Assembly (NCBI GenBank): GCA_937923405.1
Contig: CALDUY010000040.1
Coordinates: 1 to 53,823, forward strand
Length of the DNA stretch: 53,823 bases
Direction of reading: 5' to 3'
Source of the DNA: an uncultured Gemmataceae bacterium
GTDB taxonomy: Bacteria > Planctomycetota > Planctomycetia > Gemmatales > Gemmataceae
Shown: piece by piece, positions 26,838 to 36,747 of the stretch
Layout of the letters: the number at the start of each line of letters is the position of its first letter
Position numbering within the stretch: position 1 is the stretch's first letter
Notes under the pieces: generated by a model
Databases searched by the model: none
What the model was told of the DNA's origin: nothing
Seen by the model: the letters and a program-made list of their open reading frames with translations, nothing else
Position numbers and translations under genes: made by a program

Positions 26838-28069
26838 GCGGCCCCGGCCTTGGGACGGATCAACCACAGCATCCAAGCAACTCCTGCTGCGCCAAAGCTC
26901 GCGGCGAGGCCGAAGGCTAAGGTCGTGTAGCCTGCTTCCAGTAGCAGGCCAACGTACAGGCTCGAAACCATGTCGCCCACGGCGTTGCCACACGCCAGGA
27001 TACCGAAGCCGAGGCTGCGTCGTTCGCGCGGCAGCAGTTCGGCGGCAACAGCTTTTTCCAGCGTTTCCTCGATGGCGATGTAGACACCTGAGAGGATGAT
27101 GGCTAGCACCAGCCACAGCAGCGACCCACTGAGGAAGGCCAGCAAGAGATTCGTGCCCACGCCTAGCCCATAGCCGACGACCAGCACTGGGAGCTTCGCT
27201 TGGCGATCGCCGACGTGCCCCACGGGATAGGCCGCCGCCGCGCTGACTAGGTTGTGCAGCATGTATAGCAGCACGGCCAGCGACAAGGTACCGGTCGCCA
27301 CGCTGCCCTCTTCGCCCACGGCTTTCGCCGCTAACCAGACCAGGAAGGTGCGCGAGAAGTCCCCCAGCCCGAACAGAAACACGCCGATGAGAAACCACCA
27401 GAATGCCCTGGGAAAGGGAGGCTTGGCGGCTGACGTGGTGTCAGCGTTGTTGGTCGGCGATCGCGGAGTCGATGCCTTCTCCCGAGTGAAGAAGAAGAAC
27501 GCTCCCGCTGCCAGCAACCCTGGAACGATGGTCCAGAGGATGATCGAGCGAAAGCCCACTCCAGCCCAGAGCAGCAGCGCGGCGAGCAGCGGCCCGATCA
27601 CCGCGCCGAGCATGTCACCGGCTCGCTCCAGGCCATAGGCGCGGCCATAATATTCTTTGTCCACGGCATCGGCGAGCAGATAGTCACGCAAGGGGGAGCG
27701 AAAGCCTCGACCCATCCAGGCGGCACTGCGTAGGGTCAGCACCGCAGTTGCACTACCAACAAAAGCGATCCCTGATGTGCCTAATGTTGTCGCTAGGTAG
27801 CCTAACGTCGCCCAGGGGCGTTTGCGGTCAACGTGGTGCCCGACGTATCCCCCGGCGAGTTTGGACAGGCTGACCAGAAAATCGGCCACCCCTTCGATCC
27901 AGCCCAGGGCCGCGGGGCCAAGACCCACCGTCGCCAGATACAACGGCAACACCGCTGTACACATCTCGTGGCTGACGTCCGAGAAGAACGTGGCCAGAAT
28001 GATAGCCACGACCGTACTCGTCAGCCAACGTCGCCCACCTGTTGCCGGGCTTTTCTGGATCTGAGACAT
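26828..28069 (-). CDS. MFS transporter
   Basis: A 413-residue major facilitator with about 12 membrane helices, beginning SQIQKSPATGGRRWLTSTVV. Signature-like stretches: GGYVGHHVDRKRPWATLGY between helices 2 and 3, and the second-half repeat PVGHVGDRQAKLPVLVVGYG. The length matches the family. It probably exports or imports a small molecule by proton coupling; the substrate is unknown. Its ATG overlaps the end of a hydrolase remnant (ATGA), implying that the pair was once an operon. Confidence 0.9.
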   Translation of the reverse strand: MSQIQKSPATGGRRWLTSTVVAIILATFFSDVSHEMCTAVLPLYLATVGLGPAALGWIEGVADFLVSLSKLAGGYVGHHVDRKRPWATLGYLATTLGTSGIAFVGSATAVLTLRSAAWMGRGFRSPLRDYLLADAVDKEYYGRAYGLERAGDMLGAVIGPLLAALLLWAGVGFRSIILWTIVPGLLAAGAFFFFTREKASTPRSPTNNADTTSAAKPPFPRAFWWFLIGVFLFGLGDFSRTFLVWLAAKAVGEEGSVATGTLSLAVLLYMLHNLVSAAAAYPVGHVGDRQAKLPVLVVGYGLGVGTNLLLAFLSGSLLWLVLAIILSGVYIAIEETLEKAVAAELLPRERRSLGFGILACGNAVGDMVSSLYVGLLLEAGYTTLAFGLAASFGAAGVAWMLWLIRPKAGAAQT

Positions 28070-28257
28070 CAGTGCTTTTCCTCGCAGAGCAGTAGCAAGC
28101 AGGTCAACGATGTGGGGTCGGCCAGCCGATGATCGTTCCCGACTTCGACCAACCTCGCGCCGCTGACTTGGGCCAGCTCCTCACTGTCGCTGAAGGGGAT
28201 CACGTCGTCGGCACGGCTGTGCAGGATCACAGTGCCTGGGTTCACGGTTTGGGCTTC
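28069..28257 (-). pseudogene. C-terminal remnant of an alpha/beta hydrolase
   Basis: The minus-strand frame from 28257 to the stop at 28069 reads VNPGTVILHSRADDVIPFSD followed by GNDHRLADPTSLTC. The DDxIPF stretch with Asp and the later catalytic His in DHRLADP are typical of the last part of serine hydrolases (Asp and His of the catalytic triad). The N-terminal part with the nucleophile is absent; an in-frame stop lies at 28258 and the 28242-28700 gene occupies the place. It looks like a truncated gene. Confidence 0.65.
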
Positions 28258-28700
28258 CTACGTCTTAGAACATCCAAGTAAACCCACTCCTGTTGCGTGG
28301 TGAGGTCGGTAGGGCGGAGTAGCCCTGAGTCTGCGTTGACGTAGCACATGGAGAGTGTATCGCCACAGATCTTATAGACTCCGAGTAGCATCCCCAACTC
28401 ATGAGGCGAACACTCGGTCTTGGCATCGAACTTGCGGAGAGATTGGTCGGAGGAGAGCTTCAACGTCCACGTCCCCCGGAACGACCCAGTGGCATTCATA
28501 TATGTCAGATGGTCGCCACTGATTGTGACCGTCTCCACGATGTGCTCCACTGGACGACCGCATGATGTCCGGGACACCAAGTCCCAAACCCCCTGCATCT
28601 CTTTCAGGTCATTCCGAACTGGATCCGGCTTCGGTCGGTACGGCGGCACAGGCGCAAACCCCACTAGCATTATGACGAGCATCGGCAAAACGCGGCGCAA
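28242..28700 (-). CDS. Secreted lipocalin-like protein (TIGR03067 type)
   Basis: A 152-residue protein with an N-terminal signal segment (RRVLPMLVIMLVGFAPVPP) and the planctomycete domain beginning NDLKEMQGVWDLVSRTSCGR and continuing GTWTLKLSSDQ; the DLKxxQGxW...S pattern is that of TIGR03067. It probably forms a small beta barrel and binds a ligand or protein outside the cytoplasm. Its function is unknown. The C terminus overlaps the hydrolase remnant. Confidence 0.8.
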   Translation of the reverse strand: MRRVLPMLVIMLVGFAPVPPYRPKPDPVRNDLKEMQGVWDLVSRTSCGRPVEHIVETVTISGDHLTYMNATGSFRGTWTLKLSSDQSLRKFDAKTECSPHELGMLLGVYKICGDTLSMCYVNADSGLLRPTDLTTQQEWVYLDVLRRRKPKP

Positions 28701-28800
28701 TGGACGGTCTCCTTGCTGGGCGTGATGAGTTTCGATCCAACGTGTTATGAGATCGACAGAGGCCCCACGTGGGCTGATTCCAGTGGGAATGGTTTGCTAC

Positions 28801-29685
28801 CTAATCAGAAACGATTTCTCCCCCCGCCCGGGTCACCTGTGACCAGAACACCGATTCCTCGATCGTCGCGGGTAGCAGCCGAACGCTACCGTCAAACCAG
28901 GCGGCGAGCAAGCCGCTCGGCTGGAGGGCTTGCAACTGCCGAGCGTCGGCGTGTTCGAGTTTCGGTCGGAGCTGAAAAGTAGCCCCTGGTACTGACGCTC
29001 GAGTAACTGGCGGGTCGCCAGTGGTTACTGGGACCACGTCCTTCCAGCCTTCGTCAGCAAACGTCGCTCTTCGGGGGCCGCCCACGATCCCTGGTAGTAA
29101 CGGGGGAGTCGTCTCGAATATATCGTAGATCCAAATAGTGTCTGTGGTTGGGATCCGGCAGTAGCGCTCAGCATACGCCAGCGTAGTTGAGGTTCCGTCC
29201 GGGAACGACTGTGGTAACCGCGGGAATCCAACGAACGCGGTCATATTTGCGCTATAGCTGGACGGTGTGGCGGACGTGTTTTGAACAAGGCCGCTCAGCT
29301 GGGCGGTCGGATCAACCGGGCTGAGAAAGATCCTCCTCCACTGTCCGTTCTGGAGCGAAATGGTGTCAGATCTCGGAACCGCGCTTTCCGTCCCCCCCTC
29401 CAGGTAGGGCAGCAAGCAACCCAAGAAATTGTTGCCGCGCGAGTTGCTGAAGCGAAAGCTAATGGCGCTCTCAACGCTGGGCAAAGCCCCGTCCTGGTCG
29501 GAAGTGAATTGGGTTAACGCCAAAGAAATCTGACGGAGTTGGTTCATGCACTTTATACGAATGGCGGCTTGGCGGGTACGCTGAATGGCCGCCAAGGTCA
29601 GGCCGAGGAACACAGTCAAGATGGCGATGACGACTAACAACTCAATCAGCGAAAACCCGCGCCGACGTAGTGGTGAGAAACACAT
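28801..29685 (-). CDS. DUF1559 pseudopilin-like protein
   Basis: A 294-residue protein with the prepilin-type leader RRGFSLIELLVVIAI (cleaved before Phe) and a membrane helix, followed by the DUF1559 body with CMNQLRQISLALTQF and the C-terminal AAWFDGSVRLLP motif. It is a type IV pilin-like protein processed by prepilin peptidase; planctomycete genomes encode many of these. It is likely surface- or periplasm-exposed. Membership is clear; the individual role is not. Confidence 0.93.
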   Translation of the reverse strand: MCFSPLRRRGFSLIELLVVIAILTVFLGLTLAAIQRTRQAAIRIKCMNQLRQISLALTQFTSDQDGALPSVESAISFRFSNSRGNNFLGCLLPYLEGGTESAVPRSDTISLQNGQWRRIFLSPVDPTAQLSGLVQNTSATPSSYSANMTAFVGFPRLPQSFPDGTSTTLAYAERYCRIPTTDTIWIYDIFETTPPLLPGIVGGPRRATFADEGWKDVVPVTTGDPPVTRASVPGATFQLRPKLEHADARQLQALQPSGLLAAWFDGSVRLLPATIEESVFWSQVTRAGGEIVSD

Positions 29686-29821
29686 GCTTCGGAGACTCCT
29701 TCATCCGAATCCAAGACTTCGAGACGAATGGAATTGCCTACACTGGTGGCAGCGGGTGAGCTTGGAATGTCCCTTTAGGCGTTCCATCGCTCGTTGTCTA
29801 CGGCTTATAATTCGTTGCGAC

Positions 29822-30190
29822 CTAGCCTGCTACTGGATTAGCATTCCCAGTGACCCAAAGCTGACCAATCACGGTGTACAAGATCGGCATACCTGCGCCG
29901 TCGGTTAGTGGGACAGTGGTCCTGTTTGTCACGTACTTCCCACCAGCCGGATTGCTGTCGGTGACATCACCTGCGTAAATGAGGTTCATGCCCTGCTGTT
30001 TGTACCAGGTGGTCTTGATTTTGTCGATAGTCTGCCCAGGCATCAGGGTGTAAGAGCCCTCGGAGTAAACGTATTTGACCCCCGCAACTATTACCGATTT
30101 AGGGGTGAGTGTCATCGTCTGCGCTTCTATCGAGGCGTTGCTAACCAGGATGGTCGTGACAGTGATAACGATCGTATGCAGACGGAGCAT
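29822..30190 (-). CDS. Secreted hypothetical protein
   Basis: A 122-residue protein starting MLRLHTIVITVTTILVSNAS, a signal peptide likely cleaved after SNASIEAQ. The mature part is strand-rich (VKYVYSEGSYTLMPGQTIDK and NRTTVPLTDGAGMPILYTVI). No known domain is seen. GAGG precedes the ATG. It lies upstream of the DUF1559 gene on the same strand, 136 bases away. Confidence 0.65.
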   Translation of the reverse strand: MLRLHTIVITVTTILVSNASIEAQTMTLTPKSVIVAGVKYVYSEGSYTLMPGQTIDKIKTTWYKQQGMNLIYAGDVTDSNPAGGKYVTNRTTVPLTDGAGMPILYTVIGQLWVTGNANPVAG

Positions 30191-30302
30191 GGACGCAATC
30201 CTCAAAAGGAGTGAAGCAGAAGCCTGATAGTTCTGGAATCGACTTGATACAACTTCGTTGGGTAGGGATGATGAACGTTCTCTGAGTTCTCATTCGCTGC
30301 AT

Positions 30303-30515
30303 CTAGCTATGGATGGTTTTCCCATCTACTTCATTGCCCTCGCCGCGCAGAATCCGCAGGACGTTGTACTGAGAAGGGGTCAGCCCATACTCTCGAAACA
30401 GCCGGCCCAGCCGATTGTGATACTGATCGCTGGTTCTCAAGATGTTTAGAATCGCTTCCTGTTCCAACGAGTCAAACGGCCGTCGCTTCTTTAACTCATC
30501 TTTCAGTCGGCTCAT
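30303..30515 (-). pseudogene. Truncated MarR-family regulator
   Basis: 70 residues starting MSRLKDELKKRRPFDSLEQE and then HNRLGRLFREYGLTPSQYNV and LRILRGEGNE, the first helices of the MarR winged helix. The family normally extends about 70 more residues with the recognition helix and wing; here the frame ends soon after (VDGKTIHS). No continuing frame was found downstream, so the gene is truncated and probably non-functional. Confidence 0.65.
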
Positions 30516-30750
30516 GGTCGTGCCTCTCCACTGAAAAAAAATTATACATCGACTGTTTGCATGTCAATCGCTTTGACATTTTTCCATGGAAATTGCTCTT
30601 GACGGTATGACCCCTTCAGGCTATCAGCGGACCCTCCAATCGTTCTCGACCAATCTGGCACGGAGCAGGCTGGCCCGAGTTCGCATCCGATGCGAATGTT
30701 CGAGGTCTTTGCCAGCCGGGGGGCTTCGTCGCCGTCTCAGGGGTGATGTC

Positions 30751-32550
30751 ATGACCTATCGCGCTTCCATCACGCGCTGGCTCGGAAGTGCTGGCCGCTG
30801 GCCGCACCTGTGGCTGGTGCCGGCTGCCGCCTTCTTGTTCCTCGTCGGCTGCACCGCGCCCGAGAGTTTCCTTCGTGCCAAGTCCGAGGACGACAGCGAA
30901 CAACAGCGCTACGATGTACAAACGATCGGGGATTTCACCACGGTTGGCAATGCCGAGCCGGTCCCGGTGGGCGGCGTTGGCCTGGTCGAGGGGCTGGAGG
31001 GCACGGGAGGCGATTGTAACCACGATGCCTACCGCACCATGTTGCTCGATCAATTGACCAAGGAGCGCGTTCCCAATGCTCCTGCCTTGCTTAAGTCTCC
31101 CGAGTGCGCCCTGGTCATACTCGAAGGCTCCATTCCGCCCGGAGCCAACAAGAATGACAAAATTGACATTGAAGTCAAGCTGCCGCCCGGCAGTCAAGCC
31201 ACTAGTCTACGCGGCGGGATTTTGCGCAAGTGCTATCTGTTCAACTATGATTTTCATCGCAACCTCAGCCCCAAGTTTCAGGACAGCAACAGCATGCTTC
31301 TTGGTCATCGCTTGGTCGTCGCCCAGGGCCCGGTTCTGGTCGGGTTCGGCGAGGGCGACGAGGAAGCGCGGCTGAAGTCCGGGCGGATCTGGGCCGGCGG
31401 TCGTTTGCTCCGCGATCAGCCCCTCTCACTCATCATGAATCCCGACAAACAACAGGGCCGCTTCACTAGCCTGATCGCTGACCGCATCAATCACACCTTC
31501 CAGACCAGCGGACTCCGCGGGGCGTTGGATACTAGCATCGCTCACACGAGCAACGAACTGGCCGTCACCATTCGTGTGCCCTTCCAGTATCGCCATAACT
31601 TGCCACGTTATCTTCGCGTGGTGCGCTCGATCCCGCTGACCGACTCGGCGGACATGCCCGGCAAGACCGAATCAGATCGACGTTCCTACCGACAAAAACT
31701 GGCCGACGATCTGGTCGATCCCTCGCGCGCTGTAGTGGCAGCGTTGCGGCTGGAAGCGTTGGGATCAAAGAGTATTCCGATCTTCAAAGATAAAGGTCTC
31801 AAAAGTGAACACCCACTGGTTCGCTTCGTCAGTGCTGAGGCTCTGGCCTACCTGGGTAGTCCAGCCTGTGGAGAGGAACTGCACAACATCGCTATCAAAT
31901 ATCCGATGCTGCGGGCTTATGCTCTGACCGCACTGGCTTCCCTGGATGAGGCCATCAGTCATCTCAAACTCAAGGAGCTAATCGTCAGCAATCACGACGA
32001 TGAGTTGCGCTACGGGGCCTTCCTGGCGTTGCGCTTGCTCAACGAACGTGATGAACTCGTTCGTGGAGAACATCTCAACGAGGCATTCTGGCTGCATCGG
32101 GTGGGACCAGATACTAAACCACTTATTCACATCTCGACGACGAAGCGCGCTGAGATCGTGTTGTTTGGTGAGTCGCCGCGGCTGAAGCCACCGTTCTCCA
32201 TCTTGGCGGGAGAATTCGCCATCACTGCCACCGAAGACGACACCCGCTGCACGGTCAGCCGCTTCCCGATCCGTGGCGAACCAGTGCGACGACAGTGTTC
32301 GCTCCAGCTAGACGCGGTGTTGCGAACGATGGCTGACTTGGGCGGCCAGTATCCCGAAGTGCTCGCACTGATTCAGCAAGCTGCAACCTGCGATGGACTA
32401 AGTTGCCGGGTTCGTGTCGATGCGGTTCCTCAGGCTCCCAGCGTGCATGAGCTGGCCAAGGCAGGCACCAATTTGAGTGAACTAGTTCCGGCTGGACAGG
32501 ATCTGGGCAAAACTCCGAACTTATACCAAGTCGGCTTACCCTTGGAGTGA
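30751..32550 (+). CDS. FlgI-like lipoprotein with HEAT-like repeats
   Basis: A 599-residue protein read from ATG 30751 (MTYRASITRWLGSA), with lipobox FLVGC. The N-terminal half resembles the flagellar P-ring protein FlgI (PVGGVGLVEGLEGTGGD, VILEGSIPPGANKNDKIDIE, then GRIWAGGRL). A helical section of about 120 residues with HEAT-like repeats (RFVSAEALAYLGS, LRAYALTALASLDEAI, LRYGAFLALRLLNE) follows, then a C-terminal part not recognised. Standard FlgI lacks the HEAT part and is about 370 residues. It is presumably anchored at the outer side; a secretion or flagellum-derived ring is possible. It lies upstream of smc by 82 bases. Confidence 0.75.
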   Translation: MTYRASITRWLGSAGRWPHLWLVPAAAFLFLVGCTAPESFLRAKSEDDSEQQRYDVQTIGDFTTVGNAEPVPVGGVGLVEGLEGTGGDCNHDAYRTMLLDQLTKERVPNAPALLKSPECALVILEGSIPPGANKNDKIDIEVKLPPGSQATSLRGGILRKCYLFNYDFHRNLSPKFQDSNSMLLGHRLVVAQGPVLVGFGEGDEEARLKSGRIWAGGRLLRDQPLSLIMNPDKQQGRFTSLIADRINHTFQTSGLRGALDTSIAHTSNELAVTIRVPFQYRHNLPRYLRVVRSIPLTDSADMPGKTESDRRSYRQKLADDLVDPSRAVVAALRLEALGSKSIPIFKDKGLKSEHPLVRFVSAEALAYLGSPACGEELHNIAIKYPMLRAYALTALASLDEAISHLKLKELIVSNHDDELRYGAFLALRLLNERDELVRGEHLNEAFWLHRVGPDTKPLIHISTTKRAEIVLFGESPRLKPPFSILAGEFAITATEDDTRCTVSRFPIRGEPVRRQCSLQLDAVLRTMADLGGQYPEVLALIQQAATCDGLSCRVRVDAVPQAPSVHELAKAGTNLSELVPAGQDLGKTPNLYQVGLPLE

Positions 32551-32632
32551 CCGCGGCCCTTGCCAAGCAGCGACGCTTCAGACAGCTCGGTTGGAGCGTC
32601 GCCAACCCCCCGCTTCCGCGATCGGACAGACT

Positions 32633-35600
32633 ATGCTCAAACGCCTCGAACTCGTTGGCTTCAAGTCGTTCGCCGACAAGACGCAGTTCGATTTCGCCGA
32701 CGGTGTGACCGGCATCATCGGCCCCAACGGGTCGGGCAAGTCGAACGTCGTCGATGCCGTGCGCTGGGTACTGGGCGAACAGAGTGCGCGCAGTCTGCGT
32801 GGCGGTGAAATGACCGACGTTATCTTCAACGGCTCGGCCACACGTCGTCCCGTAGGGATGGCCGAGGTGAGCATGCTGTTCGACAATCGGGGTCGCGTGC
32901 TGGCCACCGAGGCCGACGAGGTGCGCATCACTCGCCGAGTGTATCGTTCGGGCGAGGGCGAGTATCTCATCAATGGGCAAGCCTGTCGCCTCAAGGATAT
33001 TAAGGATCTCTTTTTGGGATCTGGGGCCGGCACCGATGCCTACTGCATCATCCAGCAAGGTCAGGTGGACATTCTGTTGCAAACCTCTCCCAAAGAACGG
33101 CGAGCCATCTTCGAGGAGGCCGCCGGCATCTCTCGGTTCAAAGCCAAGAAACTGGAAACCCTACGGCGACTCGAACGGGTCGAGGCCAATCTCCAACGTC
33201 TCCGCGACATTCTCGACGAGGTGGAAAAACAACTGCGAAGTGTTAAACTCCAGGCTGCCAAGGCGGTCAGTTATCAGCAATACTACGCCCGACTCAAGGA
33301 GTTGCGCGTCGGTCTCAGTCTGCGCGAGTACCATCAACTCGAATTACGCTTCCAGGCCGAGTCCCAGCGGTTGCACGAACTGCGCCAGTTGGTGCAGCAA
33401 GGGGCGGCTGCCGAGGACGAACGCGAGCGCGAAGTAGTGCTGATCGAAACCGAACTGTCCGCCACAGAGGAGCGGCTCCGTCAACAGGAAACGATTCTTT
33501 CCCGTGTGCGTCAGCAACTCGCCGCAGACCAGGCCCGACGAGATAGTGCCTGGATTTCTTTGGCCCAGCAGGAAGAAGAATTGCGACAAACTCGCGAGCA
33601 ATTGATTTCTTTGGTACTACAGGTGCGCGAATTGACCGTCCAGTGCCAGCGTGCCAGTGTGGACCGACGACAGGCCGAGGCCGCCTGTATCGAACAGCGT
33701 GCTAAAGTCGAGGCCATCGAGGCCGAAATTGCTCAAACCAAACAACGCCTTGACCAACTTCGCGACGAGAGCGATGGGTGTCAGGCCGAGCAGTATGAAA
33801 AGATGAATGAGGTCGCTCGACAACAAAACGCGACCGTCGGCTACAAGGCCCAGTTAGACCATCTACAGCGCGAGAGCGAACGCTTACGTCGTCGCAGGGA
33901 ACAGGCTCGCGAGGATTTGGCGTGCGTTGATGTCGAACTGGAGGAGTTGATCGCCGCGGAGCAGGCCTTGCAGACGCGATTGGCAATGGCTCGTCAACAG
34001 CAGGCCGAGTTGACGGCTGACCGCGATCGACTGATAAGGTGCCGCGATGAGACGGCTCAGCGAACTGCCGATTTGCGCGCCGAGCGCAGCGGCTTGCTCA
34101 GCCGTATCGAAGTGTTGGAGCAGTTGGAGAAAAGTCACGAAGGTCTGAGTACGGGCGTCCGCGAAGTGCTAGCTCATTTAGAGGCTCCAGATCCGGGACC
34201 GTGGCGAACGGTGATCGGCATCGTGGCGGAGTTGCTTACCGTGCGCCGAGAGTTCGCAGCCCTGATCGATCTGGCTCTGGGGGAGCGTGCTCAGCGATTT
34301 TTAGTTGAGGATAGCGAACTCTTACATGAAGCCCTGCGACAGCGAGGACGGCCCTTTTCCGGCAGAGTGAGCTTCCTCAGACTGGAGCGAATTAAACGAG
34401 CTAGTGTCGCTAAACCCGCTTTAGCTCTGACAACCTTAAACAGCGGCCTTATCGTGCCTACACACCCCGGGGTCATTGCTCATGCCGAACAAGTGGTTCG
34501 TTGTGAGGATCCGCGCTTTGATGAGTTACCAGCTCTGTTATTGGGAAAAACTCTGATTGTTCGTGATCTCACTATTGCGCGTGCTTTGCACAAGGCACGC
34601 ATTGGTCTACGCTGCATCACGCTAGGCGGCGAGTTGCTCGAACCCGATGGTACCTTGACCGTGGGGACGCATCATGCTGAGGCCGGCATCCTCTCCCGAA
34701 AGACAGAACTGCGGGAACTTCGCCAAACCCTACAACAACTCGATGCGCGATTAGCCGAACTCGATCAGGATCTGCTCGATTTACGCGCGTCGATCAACAA
34801 GTTAGAGGCAAAAATAGGTTATTCAGGATACGAAATATCGATATTACACGACCAGGCAAATGACATGCGGTTACGAGTCAGTCAGCACGAGCAAAAACGG
34901 CTGGGGCTAAGCGAGGAGGTGACTCTCAGTCACACCGAGCTAGCGCAACTGGAAGAAGAAATCGAACGGTTGACAACGCTGTGGCAACAGGCGGCGAATC
35001 AGGCGACTCAGGCCGAGTTACTAGTGGCCGCAGCTCGCCGACGCGGCGAGGAGCTCGAAGCAGAAACCCGTCAGTTGGAACAACTGCAAACCGAACAGCA
35101 GCAGCGAGGTACCGTAGCACGGGTAGAGTTGGCTCAACTGGAGGAGCGCGTTGCCAGTCTACGACAGCGTCAATCCCGTCTAGAGGCGGAACACGACGCC
35201 CGAGCCAGTGAGCAGATGCGCGCCGACCTACGCACTCGCACTATTCAACAGCGAGTCGATCAGGCCACCCGCGAACTGCTGGACAGTATGCACCAGATGG
35301 CGAGCGGTTACGCTCTGAAAGAACGGACCGAGGCACAGTTGAACGGTTGTCTGGAGCAACGACAGATCTGGACTGCCCGTCGTCAGACATTGACTGAACA
35401 AGTGCAAACGAGTCGCGGAGCCTGGCGCAAGCAGCAGGAAGCCTTACGCGACCTGGAATTGGCTGTCAACGATCTGAATCATCTGCGCGAGTCGCTCTGT
35501 CAACGCTTGCAAGAGGATTACCAGCTGGATTTGGCGGCACTCTATCGCAAGCTTATCGGCGAAGGTCATCGCGAGGGCATCGAACAAGCACTCCAAGGCG

Positions 35601-36280
35601 AGGGGGAACAAGACCCAGAAGAAGAAATAAAAGATCTGAAAAAGAAGTTAAGCAAGCTCGGCAGTGTCAATCTGGAATCAATCGAAGCATTAAAGGAGCA
35701 AGAAAATCGTTATTCTTCCTTGCGGGTTCAGTTCGACGATTTGACTGCGGCTCAGCAAACCTTGCAGGGGATTATCGATCGCATCAACACCGACAGCCGG
35801 CGATTGTTCACCGAAACTTTCGAGACGATCAAGCGGCACTTTCAAGAACTGTTTCGCAAACTGTTCGGTGGAGGTAATGCCGACATCATTCTCGAAGAGG
35901 GCGTTGACATCTTGGAGAGTGGCATCGAAATCATCGCCCGACCTCCGGGTAAAGAGCTGCGCGGCATCTCGCTGATGTCAGGCGGTGAAAAGACAATGAC
36001 TGCGGTCGCCTTGTTGATGGCGATTTTTCGCAGCAAACCTAGTCCGTTCTGCATCCTAGACGAGGTCGACGCCGCCCTCGACGAAGCGAACGTGGGACGC
36101 TTCACTGCTGTCTTGCGTGAGTTTCTCGATCGCTCGCAGTTCATTATCATCACGCATCACAAGCGGACGATGGCAGCGGCGGATGTCTTGTTCGGCGTCA
36201 CCATGACGGAGTCCGGTGTCTCCAGCCGGTACTCGATCCGCTTTGAGGATTGGCAAGAGGAAGAACAACAGGCGGCCTAA
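32633..36280 (+). CDS. smc: Chromosome segregation protein SMC
   Basis: A 1215-residue SMC of normal length. The N-terminal head starts MLKRLELVGFKSFADKTQFD with Walker A GPNGSGKSNVVDAVRWVLGE. Two long coiled coils flank the hinge (about residues 520-690, with VIGIVAELLTVRREFAALID). The C-terminal head has the signature SLMSGGEKTMTAVALLMAIF and Walker B PFCILDEVDAALDEANV. It acts with ScpA/ScpB to condense and segregate chromosomes. ATG 32633 was chosen over 32591 because the protein then begins with the conserved MLKRLEL. Confidence 0.97.
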   Translation: MLKRLELVGFKSFADKTQFDFADGVTGIIGPNGSGKSNVVDAVRWVLGEQSARSLRGGEMTDVIFNGSATRRPVGMAEVSMLFDNRGRVLATEADEVRITRRVYRSGEGEYLINGQACRLKDIKDLFLGSGAGTDAYCIIQQGQVDILLQTSPKERRAIFEEAAGISRFKAKKLETLRRLERVEANLQRLRDILDEVEKQLRSVKLQAAKAVSYQQYYARLKELRVGLSLREYHQLELRFQAESQRLHELRQLVQQGAAAEDEREREVVLIETELSATEERLRQQETILSRVRQQLAADQARRDSAWISLAQQEEELRQTREQLISLVLQVRELTVQCQRASVDRRQAEAACIEQRAKVEAIEAEIAQTKQRLDQLRDESDGCQAEQYEKMNEVARQQNATVGYKAQLDHLQRESERLRRRREQAREDLACVDVELEELIAAEQALQTRLAMARQQQAELTADRDRLIRCRDETAQRTADLRAERSGLLSRIEVLEQLEKSHEGLSTGVREVLAHLEAPDPGPWRTVIGIVAELLTVRREFAALIDLALGERAQRFLVEDSELLHEALRQRGRPFSGRVSFLRLERIKRASVAKPALALTTLNSGLIVPTHPGVIAHAEQVVRCEDPRFDELPALLLGKTLIVRDLTIARALHKARIGLRCITLGGELLEPDGTLTVGTHHAEAGILSRKTELRELRQTLQQLDARLAELDQDLLDLRASINKLEAKIGYSGYEISILHDQANDMRLRVSQHEQKRLGLSEEVTLSHTELAQLEEEIERLTTLWQQAANQATQAELLVAAARRRGEELEAETRQLEQLQTEQQQRGTVARVELAQLEERVASLRQRQSRLEAEHDARASEQMRADLRTRTIQQRVDQATRELLDSMHQMASGYALKERTEAQLNGCLEQRQIWTARRQTLTEQVQTSRGAWRKQQEALRDLELAVNDLNHLRESLCQRLQEDYQLDLAALYRKLIGEGHREGIEQALQGEGEQDPEEEIKDLKKKLSKLGSVNLESIEALKEQENRYSSLRVQFDDLTAAQQTLQGIIDRINTDSRRLFTETFETIKRHFQELFRKLFGGGNADIILEEGVDILESGIEIIARPPGKELRGISLMSGGEKTMTAVALLMAIFRSKPSPFCILDEVDAALDEANVGRFTAVLREFLDRSQFIIITHHKRTMAAADVLFGVTMTESGVSSRYSIRFEDWQEEEQQAA

Positions 36281-36747
36281 GGTTTGACCGGCTCTTCCTT
36301 CAGTTCCATTGGTCCACCACAACATTCGCAGATCATCTTTTCCCCTCGCTTGATGGAGCAGATGTCGCACCAGTAGTAAATCTCGTAAAGCTCTCCTTTT
36401 TGGAGGCTATTTACCGAAGTGACACGAAACAAGGTGCTACCCGAGATGAAGCGACCTGTCAGCCGCATTGGACGGTTGAGCAACGCCTTGTCGTTGAAGA
36501 ACAGCCGAGATCCCGAATCTTTGACCAGAGGATACAGCTTGCCCGACTCAGTGCGTAACGCTAGCCAGAAAGGTGCGGCATCTGGGTCGAGCTTGGTTCC
36601 GGCCTTGTCGAGTTCCTCGGCCAGCGACACCACCTTGCCAGTCAGCGTTTCGATTTTTGACTCTCGCTCGGCGGCCCAAATCGGCAAGGTCAATGCCGCC
36701 AGTCCCAGCAAGAGCAGCGTGCGTCGCACGGTCAAACGTCCTGCCAT
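36277..36747 (-). CDS. Secreted protein with C-terminal zinc ribbon
   Basis: A 156-residue protein with signal peptide RRTLLLLGLAALTLPIWAAE. The middle looks like a small beta barrel (WLALRTESGKLYPLVKDSGS, then RPMRLTGRFISGSTLFRV), and the end has two Cys pairs (YWCDICSIKRGEKMICECC), a likely metal or disulfide knuckle. The start overlaps the stop of der, so it is translated with it. The stop overlaps the stop of smc by 4 bases, convergently. Confidence 0.75.
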   Translation of the reverse strand: MAGRLTVRRTLLLLGLAALTLPIWAAERESKIETLTGKVVSLAEELDKAGTKLDPDAAPFWLALRTESGKLYPLVKDSGSRLFFNDKALLNRPMRLTGRFISGSTLFRVTSVNSLQKGELYEIYYWCDICSIKRGEKMICECCGGPMELKEEPVKP

